From Sphingomonadales bacterium (GTDB lineage: Bacteria; Pseudomonadota; Alphaproteobacteria; Sphingomonadales; Sphingomonadaceae): a stretch of 64,000 nt of DNA. Below the pieces are notes generated by a model. It was given only the letters and a program-made list of their open reading frames with translations. It had not been told where the DNA came from and made no database searches. The stretch is taken from positions 682,001 to 746,000 of the forward strand of contig JADKCA010000001.1 of assembly GCA_016714795.1 (NCBI GenBank), in the 5' to 3' direction. A program made the position numbers and the translations under genes. Below are positions 50,806 through 60,548 of this stretch, piece after piece (positions within the stretch are counted from its first letter, which is position 1; every line of letters begins with the position of its first letter).

Positions 50806-52308
50806 TTGCAAGAACCCGATTCAACCCTGTTCCCGCTCGATCACTTGGCGTTGCGCGGTGATCCTAACGCCACGGCCTTAATAAGCCGTGACAGGATGTT
50901 GAGCTATGCCGAACTGGATCAGCGCGTAGGCGCACTGGCCGCGCTCCTGCACGCCAAGGGCCTGAAGGCGGGAGACCGGGTGGCAAGCTGGCTGCCCAAG
51001 ACGGTGGAAGCCTGCCTGATGCCGCTTGCCGCCGTGCGGGCGGGGCTGATCCATGTTCCAGTCAATCCGGCGCTGCGAAAGGCGCAGGTGGAACATATCC
51101 TGTCAGACAGCGGCGCTGCACTGTTGCTCACATCGGAATCGCGCGCCAGCCTGCTCAATCCGTCGCTCTGCCCGGTTTGGGAAGAACAGGACGCCATGGC
51201 GGCAGACCCGGTCAACGGGTATCTGGCGGCGTCCTCGGTCGATCCGCAGACATTGGCGGCCATCCTTTATACTTCGGGTTCGACGGGCAGACCGAAGGGC
51301 GTGATGCTAAGCCATGCCAATTTGTGGCTGGGGGCGGTCAGCGTGGCGCATTATCTGGGTATCAGTCCGCATGACCGCATTCTGGGCGTGCTGCCACTGA
51401 GTTTTGATTATGGGCAGAACCAGCTCTTTTCCAGCTGGTATGCGGGCGCTTCCGTTGCGCCGCTGGATTATCTGTCCGCGCGCGATGTCATCAAGGCGGT
51501 CGATCGTCACGGCATCACGACGCTGGCCGGGGTGCCGCCGCTCTGGGTGCAGTTGCTTGATGCCAGCTGGCCGGAAGATGCTGCTGCCTCTCTGACCCGC
51601 CTCACCAACAGCGGTGGAGCGCTCACGCCGACGTTGATCAAGAAGATGCGGCAAAGCTTTCCCAACGCGCGCATCTTCCCGATGTATGGGCTCACCGAAG
51701 CGTTCCGCTCAACCTATCTCGATCCTGAACTGGTGGATGCGCATCCGAATGCTGTGGGCAAGGCGATCCCCTTTGCCGAAGTGCTGATCGTGCGCCCCGA
51801 TGGCAGCAGTTGCGAAGCCGGGGAGGCGGGAGAACTCGTCCATGCCGGGCCGCTGGTGGCGCAGGGCTATTGGCTGGATGAACAGCGTACGGCGCAACGC
51901 TTCAAGCCCGCGCCGGCCCAATCCCGCTATGGCGGCATCGCCGTCTGGTCCGGTGACAAGGCCGTGGCGGATGCGGACGGCCTTATCAGCTTCATCGGCC
52001 GCGATGACGAGATGATCAAAAGCTCCGGCAACCGCATAAGCCCTACCGAAATCGAAGAAGCGGCGGAGCGCAGCGGCGTGGTGATGGAATCGGTGGCGAT
52101 CGGCGTGCCCGATGACCGGCTGGGTCAGGCCATTCTGCTGGTCGCGGTGGGGAAGGGCGATGATCCCGAGCCCAAGCTGCGCGAATGGTTCCGCAGCGAA
52201 CTGCCTGCCTTCATGCACCCGCGTGATGTGATCTGGCGCGATGAATTGCCCCGCAACCCCAATGGCAAGCTGGATCGGGCAGGCCTCAGGCAGGAGTATG
52301 CCGCATGA
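50806..52308 (+). CDS. Acyl-CoA ligase (AMP-forming), exosortase A system-associated
   Basis: About 500 residues of the ANL superfamily, which activate an acid as acyl-adenylate and load it on CoA or a carrier protein. Motifs: ILYTSGSTGRPKGVMLSH (A3), YGLTEAF (A5), SGDKAV (A7), GRDDEMIKSSGNRI (A8) and NPNGKLDRA (A10 Lys). The TTG at 50806 with AGAGG nine bases upstream is preferred; a GTG at 50764 would make the gene overlap the divergent acyltransferase start. It overlaps the decarboxylase gene by four bases. With the carrier protein and the decarboxylase it forms an activation module of unknown substrate. Confidence 0.9.
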   Translation: MQEPDSTLFPLDHLALRGDPNATALISRDRMLSYAELDQRVGALAALLHAKGLKAGDRVASWLPKTVEACLMPLAAVRAGLIHVPVNPALRKAQVEHILSDSGAALLLTSESRASLLNPSLCPVWEEQDAMAADPVNGYLAASSVDPQTLAAILYTSGSTGRPKGVMLSHANLWLGAVSVAHYLGISPHDRILGVLPLSFDYGQNQLFSSWYAGASVAPLDYLSARDVIKAVDRHGITTLAGVPPLWVQLLDASWPEDAAASLTRLTNSGGALTPTLIKKMRQSFPNARIFPMYGLTEAFRSTYLDPELVDAHPNAVGKAIPFAEVLIVRPDGSSCEAGEAGELVHAGPLVAQGYWLDEQRTAQRFKPAPAQSRYGGIAVWSGDKAVADADGLISFIGRDDEMIKSSGNRISPTEIEEAAERSGVVMESVAIGVPDDRLGQAILLVAVGKGDDPEPKLREWFRSELPAFMHPRDVIWRDELPRNPNGKLDRAGLRQEYAA

Positions 52309-53531
52309 AACCCATGGGTAGCATTCCTCCCGGATTTGTGGCCGGAGCAGACGGCCAGCTGCTGATCGGCGGCCAGAGCTGCGAAGCGCTCGTCGCGCAG
52401 GTCGGAGACACGCCATTGTTCGTGCTCGATGTGGCGTTGGTGCGAAACAAGATCGCGCGCCTGAAGGCCGTCATGCCGCCTGCCTTGCGCATTCACTATG
52501 CCATCAAGGCCAATCCCATGCCCGAACTGGTGAACGCCATGGCGAGGCTGGTGGATGGGCTGGACGTGGCGTCTGCGGGCGAAATGGCGATTGCCTGCGC
52601 CGCACATGCGCATGTGTCCTTCGCTGGCCCCGGCAAGCGGGATCGCGAACTGGAGGCGGCGATTGCAGCAGGTGTGACGCTCAATCTGGAATCGGAAGGC
52701 GAGGCGGAGCGCGCGCTCGCCATCGCCAGCCGGTTGGGCGTCGTTCCCAAGCTGGCGGTGCGCGTCAACCCGGATTTCGATCTGAAAGGCTCCGGGATGC
52801 GGATGGGCGGCGGGGCGAAACCGTTTGGCGTGGATGCAGATCGGGCGGCGGCGCTTGTCCGCCATGTGATCGCCAAAGGCGCGGACTGGCGGGGCTTTCA
52901 TATCTTCGCAGGCTCACAAGCGCTCGATGCTGAGGCGATTGCCGAAACGCAGCGGGAAACGGTGGCGCTGGCCGCGCGCCTTTCTGATGAAGCAGAGGCG
53001 GCGCCGCCTTTGGTCAATCTCGGCGGCGGGCTGGGCATTCCCTACTTTCCCGGGGACAAGTCCGTCGACATTGAGCGTCTGGGCCAGGCGCTGACGCAAA
53101 CATTGGCCAATCGGCCTGCAATTCTGTCTGGCTCTGAGTTCGCCATTGAACTGGGCCGCTACCTGGTGGGAGAGGCGGGTGTCTATCTCTGCCGGATCGT
53201 CGACCGCAAGGTCAGCAAAGGAGAGATTTTCCTGATCACCGATGGCGGGCTTCACCATCTGCTGGCAGCGACGGGGAATTTTGGAACGGTCGTCCGCCGC
53301 AACTATCCGGTGGCGATTGCGACGCACTTTTCCGCTGAATCCGTGGAGGTGGCGAGCATCACTGGCTGTCTCTGCACGCCGCTGGACCGGATTGCCGACC
53401 AGATTGAAATTCCCGTGGCGCATCCCGGTGATCTGGTCGCCGTGTTCATGACCGGAGCCTATGGCGCAACCTCCAGCCCGGAGCGCTTCCTGGGCCACGG
53501 ACCTGCGCGCGAACTGTTGGTTAATTGCTGA
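52305..53531 (+). CDS. PLP-dependent decarboxylase, exosortase A system-associated
   Basis: A 408-residue fold-type III decarboxylase of the diaminopimelate/ornithine decarboxylase family. The PLP Lys is in IHYAIKANPMPEL (near residue 68). Other blocks are GLDVASAGEMAIA, the HIFAGSQ histidine, LGGGLGIPY, the ELGRYLVGEAG Arg region and CTPLDRIAD (Cys). This subfamily occurs in XrtA exopolysaccharide loci; its amino acid substrate is not established. The ATG overlaps the ligase stop. Confidence 0.9.
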   Translation: MKPMGSIPPGFVAGADGQLLIGGQSCEALVAQVGDTPLFVLDVALVRNKIARLKAVMPPALRIHYAIKANPMPELVNAMARLVDGLDVASAGEMAIACAAHAHVSFAGPGKRDRELEAAIAAGVTLNLESEGEAERALAIASRLGVVPKLAVRVNPDFDLKGSGMRMGGGAKPFGVDADRAAALVRHVIAKGADWRGFHIFAGSQALDAEAIAETQRETVALAARLSDEAEAAPPLVNLGGGLGIPYFPGDKSVDIERLGQALTQTLANRPAILSGSEFAIELGRYLVGEAGVYLCRIVDRKVSKGEIFLITDGGLHHLLAATGNFGTVVRRNYPVAIATHFSAESVEVASITGCLCTPLDRIADQIEIPVAHPGDLVAVFMTGAYGATSSPERFLGHGPARELLVNC

Positions 53532-53660
53532 CGCACTTTCGTCAATCCTAACCGAATATTCACCTGTTCCCCCCATACAGAACCCTGAAAAGCTGGCTTT
53601 GAAGTGCGGTGCGCGCGTGCACCGCCCCTCTTTGACAGGACGACTTTGAAGGGTAACACT

Positions 53661-54305
53661 ATGCGGTGTAACAGAATTTCGCGGTCCTTGGTGGCGACAG
53701 GTGTGGTGGCATTCATGCTTTCCGGCTGCGCGCAATCCAGCAATGCGCCGAAGCTGCCCACCGCTTCTTTTGTGGCCACGCAGGAAGGGCCGGGCGAAGA
53801 ATATATCATCGGCCCGCTCGATTCGCTGACGATTTTCGTGTGGCGCAACCCCGAACTGGGGGCCAAGGTTCAGGTGCGCCCGGATGGCCGCATCTCGACG
53901 CCGCTCATTTCAGACATGCCCGCCGTGGGCAAGACGCCGACGATGCTGGCGCAGGACATCAAGGTCCAACTGGGCGAATATATTCGCGATCCGCTGGTTT
54001 CAGTGATCGTGGACAATTTCTCCGGAACCTATTCGCAGCAGATCCGGATTGTGGGCGCGACTGAAAAGCCAGCCTCGATTCCCTATCGCGCGAACATGAC
54101 TCTGCTCGATGCGATGATCGCAGTGGGTGGCCTGTCCGAATATGCAGCGGGCAACAGTGCCCGTCTGGTCCGCAATGACCGGTACAGCGGGCAGCAGACC
54201 GAATTCCGCCTCAAGATCGGGGATCTTCTCAAGCGCGGTGATACCAATGCGAACGTGAAGCTTGAACCTGGTGACGTGATCATCATCCCCGAAAGCACCT
54301 TCTGA
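53661..54305 (+). CDS. XrtA-associated polysaccharide export lipoprotein (Wza-like)
   Basis: A 214-residue lipoprotein starting MRCNRISRSLVATG, with AAGGG nine bases upstream and lipobox LSGC near residue 22. The Poly_export block YIIGPLDSLTIFVWRNPELG and PDGRISTPLI is followed by a SLBB domain (IRIVGATEKPASIPYRANMTLLDAM is its start region) and ends LEPGDVIIIPESTF. Proteins of this family form the outer-membrane channel for polysaccharide. It begins the export part of the locus after a 129-base gap. Confidence 0.93.
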   Translation: MRCNRISRSLVATGVVAFMLSGCAQSSNAPKLPTASFVATQEGPGEEYIIGPLDSLTIFVWRNPELGAKVQVRPDGRISTPLISDMPAVGKTPTMLAQDIKVQLGEYIRDPLVSVIVDNFSGTYSQQIRIVGATEKPASIPYRANMTLLDAMIAVGGLSEYAAGNSARLVRNDRYSGQQTEFRLKIGDLLKRGDTNANVKLEPGDVIIIPESTF

Positions 54306-54341
54306 CGCGATCAGAACCGAACAGGCAGAAGAACTTTCTCT

Positions 54342-55895
54342 ATGCACAGCCTTTACGAAGAGATCAGGGTCGCCCTTCACAACATCTGGCTTCGCCGCTG
54401 GATCATGCTGGGTGTCGCCTGGGCGGTCGCCCTGATCGGCTGGCTGATCATCAGCGGCATTCCGAACAAGTATGAATCGAAGGCAACGGTCTATGTGCAG
54501 ATGCAGTCGCTGCTGCCCAACAAGATCGGCATTTCCGAAGTTGAACGCCTGAAGGCGGTCGACGCGATTCAGCGCACCTTGCTGTCTGCTGCCAATCTGG
54601 AAAAGGTTGTGCGCGGCACCAATTTGGGGCGCGAAGTGACGACGCCGCGCCAGATGCAGGATGCAATCACCGATCTGCGTGAAAATGTGAAGGTGGTGGC
54701 GCAGGGCGATAACACGTTCGAAATCTCCGCGTCTTCTGGCGCGAGCGGACTTTCCAATGGCGAGAATGCGCAACTGGCGCAGGCCGTGGTGCAGAAGCTG
54801 CTCGATCTGTTCCGTGAGGGCAATCTTTCGGGCGGACGCACCGAAACGTCCCAGTCTTTGCGTTTCCTTGACAGTCAGCTTGCCCAGCGCGAGCAGGAGT
54901 TGCGCTTGGCCGAGGCGAAGCGGGTTGAGTTCGAGCAGAAGAATCTCGGGGTTCTGCCAGGTGTGGGTGGCACCTCGATCAGCCAGCGGATGCAGGCTGC
55001 CCGTACCGAATTGAACCAGCTCGAATCGAGCCTGATGTCTGCTCAGGGTGCACTCGCAGCGCTCAATGGCCAGTTGGCGTCCACCCAGCCGAGCATTGCA
55101 ACGCCGGGCACTTATCTGCCGGGCGGCGGTGCTGCGTCAGCCCGTGTGGCAGCACTGGAAGCACAGTTGGCCGATGCCCAGTCTCGCGGCTGGACGGACA
55201 GTCATCCCGACATGGTGGGCCTGCGCAACCAGCTCTCCCGCGCTCGTGCGGCAGCGGCCAGCGAAGGCGGCCCGCGCATGACGGGCGGCTCCAGCACGCC
55301 CAACCCGATGTATGTGACGCTGCGCTCCATGCAGGCAGAAAAGCAGGCGACCGTCGCCTCGCTCTCGGCCCGTCGTGCGCAGCTTCAGGCGGAAATGACG
55401 CAATATTCGGCCAAGCAGATCGAAGAGCCGGGCCTTGCCGCTGAACAGGCGCGCCTCAATCGCGATTATGACGTGCTCAAGTCTCAATATGACAAGCTGT
55501 TGCAGGATCGCGAAGACATCCGCCTGCGTGGCTCGGTGCAGAGCGAAACCAGCGCGACCACGCAGCAAGTGCTGGAGCCGCCTTCGGCCCCGCGTGCACC
55601 GGTTGCTCCCAACCGTCCGCTGCTGCTCACGCTCGTCCTGTTCGGCGCGCTGGCAGCGGGCACGGGCGTGGCCTTTGCGCTGAGCCAGATCAAGACGACC
55701 TATGCTTCGGCAGGCCGTCTGGAACGGGCGAGCGGTCTGCCGGTGCTTGGTGCCGTCAGCCATATCAACAGCGTTGCGGAAGCTGCGCAGTTGAAGTTGC
55801 GACTCCGTTACTTCCGGGGAGCGGCAACGGCGCTGGTCGGCGCGTGGGTTCTGCTTCTTGCCGTTGAATTCTTCCAGCGCAGCATGGTGGCCTAA
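54342..55895 (+). CDS. XrtA-associated chain-length determinant (Wzz-like)
   Basis: A 517-residue inner-membrane protein. The N-terminal membrane helix (RWIMLGVAWAVALIGWLII) is followed by a Wzz domain (NKYESKATVYVQMQSLLP), a long periplasmic coiled coil (about 170-410), a proline-rich APRAPVAPNRP segment and a membrane helix (LLLTLVLFGALAAGTGVAF), with a further hydrophobic C-terminal helix. It sets chain length and pairs with the separate kinase encoded next. Confidence 0.93.
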   Translation: MHSLYEEIRVALHNIWLRRWIMLGVAWAVALIGWLIISGIPNKYESKATVYVQMQSLLPNKIGISEVERLKAVDAIQRTLLSAANLEKVVRGTNLGREVTTPRQMQDAITDLRENVKVVAQGDNTFEISASSGASGLSNGENAQLAQAVVQKLLDLFREGNLSGGRTETSQSLRFLDSQLAQREQELRLAEAKRVEFEQKNLGVLPGVGGTSISQRMQAARTELNQLESSLMSAQGALAALNGQLASTQPSIATPGTYLPGGGAASARVAALEAQLADAQSRGWTDSHPDMVGLRNQLSRARAAAASEGGPRMTGGSSTPNPMYVTLRSMQAEKQATVASLSARRAQLQAEMTQYSAKQIEEPGLAAEQARLNRDYDVLKSQYDKLLQDREDIRLRGSVQSETSATTQQVLEPPSAPRAPVAPNRPLLLTLVLFGALAAGTGVAFALSQIKTTYASAGRLERASGLPVLGAVSHINSVAEAAQLKLRLRYFRGAATALVGAWVLLLAVEFFQRSMVA

Positions 55896-55899
55896 GATC

Positions 55900-56973
55900 A
55901 TGACAATCAACCAGAAACCACCCCAGCCGCATCGCGGTTCGTTGATCGAGCGGGCAGCGCAAACCTATGGGCTGCGCGACATTCTGACGCGCGATCCGGA
56001 TGCCGCCTTTAGGGCTGACCCCGAGGCTGATGCCTGGGCCGCACGGCCTCCGCTGCCGCCCTTCGCGCCTGAAGTGGCTCCTGTGCAGGAGCGTCCCGTT
56101 CAGAAGGCCGCGCCAGTCGCCGCGCCGCCGCCTGTGGATGCACCGGCACCAGCCGTGGCACAGCCAATGCCCGAACTGCGCCGAGAAGTGCCGGTTTCGC
56201 CTTATGTCTCCCCGCCTGTTTACACACAGCGGCGGACTGCGGATGCGAGCATTGATCTGGTCACGCTCAAGGAATCTGGTTTCATCGTGCCGGGCTCACC
56301 GCCGTCCATGCTCTCCGAAGAGTTCCGCATGATCAAGCGGCAGGTTCTGTTGCAGGCCTTTGGCAATCAGGGCGTTGCCCCATTGGACAAGGGGCGCCAG
56401 ATTCTCGTCTGTTCGGCTCAGCCCAATGAAGGCAAGTCTTTCTGCTCGGTCAATCTGGCGCTTTCCATGGTGTCTGAAACCGATCTGGAAGTGCTGCTGA
56501 TCGATGCCGATGTGGCCAAGCCGGAAGTGTTGAGCCTGCTGGGCTTGCCTGCCGGGCCGGGCCTGATGGACGCGCTGGCCGATCCGTCGATCGATCCTGA
56601 ATCGCTTGTCATGCACACCAGCATTCCGGGCCTGTCGATCCTGCCTGCCGGACGCCAGTCCAACAATGACACGGAACTGCTCGCATCCGCCCGCACACGC
56701 GGACTGGTGGACGGTCTGGCGGCGGTCAATCCGCGCCGCATCGTGATCTTTGATTCGGCCCCCGCGCTCGCCGCATCTCCGGCTTCTGTTCTGGCGCTGC
56801 ATGTCGGGCAGATCGTGCTGGTGGTTCGCGCCGATGTGACCACCGAAAGTGAATTGAGGGAAGCATTGTCCATGCTCGATGGCGGTGCCCGCATCCAGTT
56901 GCTGATCAACGACGTGACGTTCAGCGGCAGCAACCGGAAATTTGGTTCCTATTACGGACTTGGAGACAAGTGA
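55900..56973 (+). CDS. XrtA-associated tyrosine autokinase
   Basis: A 357-residue BY-kinase. After a proline/alanine-rich N-terminus (about 40-115) comes the kinase domain: SEEFRMIKRQVL, Walker A SAQPNEGKS near residue 175, Walker A' VLLIDADVAKP and Walker B IVIFDSAPAL. The C-terminus has only two tyrosines (GSYYGLGDK), a short cluster for autophosphorylation. It regulates polymer export with the chain-length protein, whose stop lies four bases upstream. Confidence 0.92.
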   Translation: MTINQKPPQPHRGSLIERAAQTYGLRDILTRDPDAAFRADPEADAWAARPPLPPFAPEVAPVQERPVQKAAPVAAPPPVDAPAPAVAQPMPELRREVPVSPYVSPPVYTQRRTADASIDLVTLKESGFIVPGSPPSMLSEEFRMIKRQVLLQAFGNQGVAPLDKGRQILVCSAQPNEGKSFCSVNLALSMVSETDLEVLLIDADVAKPEVLSLLGLPAGPGLMDALADPSIDPESLVMHTSIPGLSILPAGRQSNNDTELLASARTRGLVDGLAAVNPRRIVIFDSAPALAASPASVLALHVGQIVLVVRADVTTESELREALSMLDGGARIQLLINDVTFSGSNRKFGSYYGLGDK

Positions 56974-58577
56974 TGACAAAGACGGCTCACCATTTTGCTG
57001 GTTTGGGCCTGCTGGCCCTCGGCCTTGCTGCCCAGCCCGCATTCGCACGCACCGAAGTGACACCCTATCTGGAGGTGGATCAGACCGTGACCGCTGAACT
57101 GCGTGGCGGCAACGATGTGCTGACCTATACCAGCGCCATTGCCGGGGTGGATGTCACCGTGGAAAGCGGGCGCACGACCGCCCAGCTGAGCTATCAGTAT
57201 GAGCATCGCTTCGCTTGGGATGACAATGTCGCGGATGACAGCGTCCATACCGGGCTGGCGCGGGTCAGTCATGAACTGGTGTCAAACAAGCTGAACATCG
57301 AAGCCGGTGCGCTGGCCACGCGAGCGCGCAGCGACAATCGCGGTGCTGCACCCTCGCTGCTGGTGGGCAATGTCAGCAACGTGTCTCAGGTCTATTCGGT
57401 TTATGGCGGCCCGACCTATCATGACAAGATGGGCGCGGTGGACGTGAATGCGGCCTATCGCGCAGGCTATACCAAGGTTGAAGACAAGGGTTATGTCGCA
57501 ACTCCGGGACAGCCCAATGTTGATGGGTATGATGACTCGGTGTCGCACCTCGCCATGGCGAGCGTTGGCATGGAAGCGGGGCATTTGCCGTTTGGCTGGA
57601 GCGTGAGCGGAGCGTGGGAACGCGAAGATGCGGGCCAGCTTGACCAGCGCTTTGAAAGCCGCGGCGTTCGGGCTGATGTTGTCGTCCCTGTGATGCCGAC
57701 GGTCGCGCTTGTCGGCGGCGTCGGCTATGAGGATATTCAGGCGAGCGAACGCGCGCCAATTTTCGACGCGACGGGCAATCCGGTTGTGGACAGCAATGGC
57801 CGCTTCATCACCAATCCGGCGTCGCCGCGCCTGGCCAGCTATGATTTTGACGGTCTGTACTGGGATGTCGGCGCGGAGTGGAAGCCAAGCGACCGCACCA
57901 GCCTGGGTGTCCATGTGGGTCGTCGCTATGGCAGCATGAGCTATACCGGCGCCTTCTCCTGGGCGATTGATCAGGAATCCTCGCTCCAGATTGGCGTCTA
58001 TGATCAGGTGGAAACCTTTGGCCAGCAGCTGAGCGACGGCCTTGCGCGCCTGCCCACGGCTTTCAACACCAATCGCAACGGCCTTGCGCCGCAATTTGGC
58101 GGTTGCGTGTTCGGCAGTGGCGGCGGAGGCGGGGGTTGCCTCTCCTCGGCGTTCCAGGGCGTGAGCAGCTCGGTCTATCGCACGCGCGGTATCACCGGCA
58201 TGTATAATTACAGCCGCAACCGCCTGTCGCTCGGTGCGGGCCTTGGCTATGCCGTGCGTGATTACAAGACGCCTGTGATCGCTGGTGCCTTCACCCTCGA
58301 TGGCATCACCGACAAGGCCTTTTTCGGGCAAGCGAACATGGGTTATGCCCTTACGCGCAACTCGGGCCTTGATTCCAGCGCCTATGTGTCGCTGTCCAAA
58401 TCGGGGATCGCCGGTGCGCCGGATGTGCTCAGCGCCGGAACCACAACGGGCTATTATTATAATTTCGGACGCAACCTCTCTGCGCGCGCTTCGATGGGCC
58501 TCTATTCCTACGATGTGGACGGGCTGGATTCAGAGCTGAATGCAGCAGGTCAGGTCGGTGTGAGATACTCGTTCTAA
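56973..58577 (+). CDS. Outer-membrane beta-barrel protein of the XrtA locus
   Basis: A 534-residue protein whose ATG overlaps the kinase stop (TGATG). A signal peptide ends at PAFA near residue 26. The mature protein consists of alternating amphipathic strands ending in GVRYSF, the C-terminal Phe signature of outer-membrane barrels. A Gly/Cys-containing loop (GGCVFGSGGGGGGC) is near residue 385. It resembles the PEP-CTERM-locus barrel proteins thought to assist polysaccharide secretion; the exact role is unproven. Confidence 0.87.
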   Translation: MTKTAHHFAGLGLLALGLAAQPAFARTEVTPYLEVDQTVTAELRGGNDVLTYTSAIAGVDVTVESGRTTAQLSYQYEHRFAWDDNVADDSVHTGLARVSHELVSNKLNIEAGALATRARSDNRGAAPSLLVGNVSNVSQVYSVYGGPTYHDKMGAVDVNAAYRAGYTKVEDKGYVATPGQPNVDGYDDSVSHLAMASVGMEAGHLPFGWSVSGAWEREDAGQLDQRFESRGVRADVVVPVMPTVALVGGVGYEDIQASERAPIFDATGNPVVDSNGRFITNPASPRLASYDFDGLYWDVGAEWKPSDRTSLGVHVGRRYGSMSYTGAFSWAIDQESSLQIGVYDQVETFGQQLSDGLARLPTAFNTNRNGLAPQFGGCVFGSGGGGGGCLSSAFQGVSSSVYRTRGITGMYNYSRNRLSLGAGLGYAVRDYKTPVIAGAFTLDGITDKAFFGQANMGYALTRNSGLDSSAYVSLSKSGIAGAPDVLSAGTTTGYYYNFGRNLSARASMGLYSYDVDGLDSELNAAGQVGVRYSF

Positions 58578-58607
58578 GCCACAGCGGGATGAATTCGGAG
58601 ATAGTAT

Positions 58608-59615
58608 ATGTTTGATCAATTCTACCAGCTGACAGCGTCGCCCTTCCAGCTGACGCCGGACCCGAAATTCTGGTTCGAAAGTGCCACGCACCGCAAGGCG
58701 ATGGCCTATCTCGGCTATGGGCTGACACAGGGCGAAGGCTTTGTGGTCATCACCGGTGAAATCGGCGCGGGCAAGACCACGCTGACGCATCACCTGATGC
58801 AGCAGGTGGACCCGAACCGCATCCTTGCCATTCGTCTGGTCTCAACCCAGCTGGATGGCACGGGCATCGTCACGGCAGTCGCCTCTGCCTTTGGCTTGCC
58901 GACGCAGGGACAGGGCAAGGCGGGCCTTCTGGCCGCGATCGAAGCGCTGGTGACGGATCGTGCCCGCAGCGGCCAGAAGATCCTCATCATCGTCGATGAA
59001 GCGCAGGGCCTCACGCACGAAGCGCTGGAAGAGTTGCGAATGCTGTCCAACTTCCAGCTGGGCGGTGGTGCGATCATTCAGCTGTTGCTGGTCGGCCATC
59101 CCGAGCTGCGCGAGCGGCTGGCAAGCGATCCCAGCCTGGAGCAGGTGCGCCAGCGCGTCATCGCCGCGCACAATCTCACCACGCTCGAACCCTCCGAAGT
59201 GCGTTCTTATGTCGAACATCGCCTGAAGTGCGTCGGTTGGGCCGGTCGGCCCACCTTCACCGAAGATGTCTGGCGGCTGTTGCATAGCGAATCGGGCGGT
59301 GTGCCGCGCCGGTTGAACAGCATCATGCACCGCGTGCTGCTGGCTGGTGCTGTCGAGCAGCGGGATGTGATTTCGGCAGATCTGGTGATGGCCGTTCTGA
59401 GCGACATGGAGGATGATCTCCAGATGCCCGCAGCACCCGAAGCGCAGGCGGCGGCTCCGGTGGCCGACACCCATATGCTGGATGTGGCGGCTCGCATCGC
59501 CATGCTCGAAGCGCGTACGGAAGAGCAGGATGCAGCGCTGCGCCGTATTCTGGAAGTCATGGTGGAATGGGCGGAAACGCAGGACGGACCGCAGCACGCT
59601 GCTGCCGGTTTCTGA
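58608..59615 (+). CDS. XrtA-associated ATPase (ExeA-like AAA)
   Basis: A 335-residue ATPase with CGGAG before the start. MFDQFYQLTASPFQLTPDP is the ExeA-type opening; Walker A GEIGAGKTT is near residue 50 and Walker B ILIIVDEAQGL near 128, followed by LLLVGHPELRERL and the RLNSIMHRVLLAGA helix. The C-terminal tail is a short coiled coil. The family occurs in XrtA loci, where it may energise or organise assembly of the secretion complex. Confidence 0.93.
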   Translation: MFDQFYQLTASPFQLTPDPKFWFESATHRKAMAYLGYGLTQGEGFVVITGEIGAGKTTLTHHLMQQVDPNRILAIRLVSTQLDGTGIVTAVASAFGLPTQGQGKAGLLAAIEALVTDRARSGQKILIIVDEAQGLTHEALEELRMLSNFQLGGGAIIQLLLVGHPELRERLASDPSLEQVRQRVIAAHNLTTLEPSEVRSYVEHRLKCVGWAGRPTFTEDVWRLLHSESGGVPRRLNSIMHRVLLAGAVEQRDVISADLVMAVLSDMEDDLQMPAAPEAQAAAPVADTHMLDVAARIAMLEARTEEQDAALRRILEVMVEWAETQDGPQHAAAGF

Positions 59616-59702
59616 GCATTCCGCACTTTGTGCTAAGAGTTCTTCAATCCAACCCCGCTATCAGGCGGGGTGGTCAATGCGTTTGTGTCTGGAATTCGGC
59701 TT

Positions 59703-60548
59703 ATGGTGCTCAACGCCCTGTCTGTGGATGTGGAGGACTGGTTCCAGGTCGGGGCGTTTGAAAACGTCATCGACCGGGCGGACTGGGACGGGCTGGAAAG
59801 GCGTGTCGAGGCCAATACCGACAATGTCCTGCACATGTTCGATCAGGCGGGCGTCAAAGCCACCTTCTTCACGCTGGGCTGGGTGGCAGACCGCCATCCG
59901 CGCCTGATCCGCGCCATTGCCGATGCCGGTCACGAAGTGGCAAGCCATGGATGTGAACATGCGCGCGTCTTTTCCATGTCTTCCGCCCATTTCGCCCGCG
60001 ATGTCGCCCGCTCCAAGGAGATCTTGGAGCATGTGAGCGGTCAGGCGATCACAGGTTATCGCGCGCCGAGCTTTTCCATCGATGCGCGCACGCCTTGGGC
60101 CTATCCGATATTGGAAGAGGCAGGGTACAGCTATTCCTCCAGCGTCGCACCGATCATGCACGATCATTATGGCTGGCGGGATGCGCCGCGCTTTGCTTTC
60201 CGGCCCAATCCCGATTGCGCGATCATCGAAATTCCGGTGACCACAGCCGAATTTGCCGGGCGTCGGCTGGCGGCGGGCGGCGGCGGCTTTTTCCGTCTGC
60301 TGCCCTATGCCTTTTCGCGCTGGGCGATCAAACAGGTCAATGGCGATGGCGAAGCGGCGATCATCTATTTCCACCCGTGGGAGATTGATCCCGGCCAGCC
60401 GCGCGTGACAGCCGCACCGCTGCGCTCCAAGCTGCGCCACTATACCAATTTGTCGGTCATGGCAGACAAGCTGAAGCGGCTGATTGGAGATTTCGGCTGG
60501 ACGCGGCTCGACACCATTGCCGCAGAACGGGCGAGGGCCTTGTCATGA
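59703..60548 (+). CDS. XrtA-locus polysaccharide deacetylase (DUF3473 type)
   Basis: A 281-residue NodB-fold deacetylase. ALSVDVEDWFQVG carries the first metal Asp, ATFFTLGWVADRHP and HEVASHGCEHARV the His metal ligands, and GYRAPSFSI the catalytic Arg region. The C-terminal FHPWEIDPGQPR is the DUF3473 extension specific to PEP-CTERM loci. ATG 59703 is chosen over a GTG at 59670 because homology begins there. Four-base overlap with the FemAB gene. Confidence 0.92.
   Translation: MVLNALSVDVEDWFQVGAFENVIDRADWDGLERRVEANTDNVLHMFDQAGVKATFFTLGWVADRHPRLIRAIADAGHEVASHGCEHARVFSMSSAHFARDVARSKEILEHVSGQAITGYRAPSFSIDARTPWAYPILEEAGYSYSSSVAPIMHDHYGWRDAPRFAFRPNPDCAIIEIPVTTAEFAGRRLAAGGGGFFRLLPYAFSRWAIKQVNGDGEAAIIYFHPWEIDPGQPRVTAAPLRSKLRHYTNLSVMADKLKRLIGDFGWTRLDTIAAERARALS

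Noticed and set aside
53632..53659. TTGACA followed by TAACAC as a promoter for the export lipoprotein
   Set aside because: The implied transcription start would fall inside the coding sequence beyond the ATG and its ribosome binding site.
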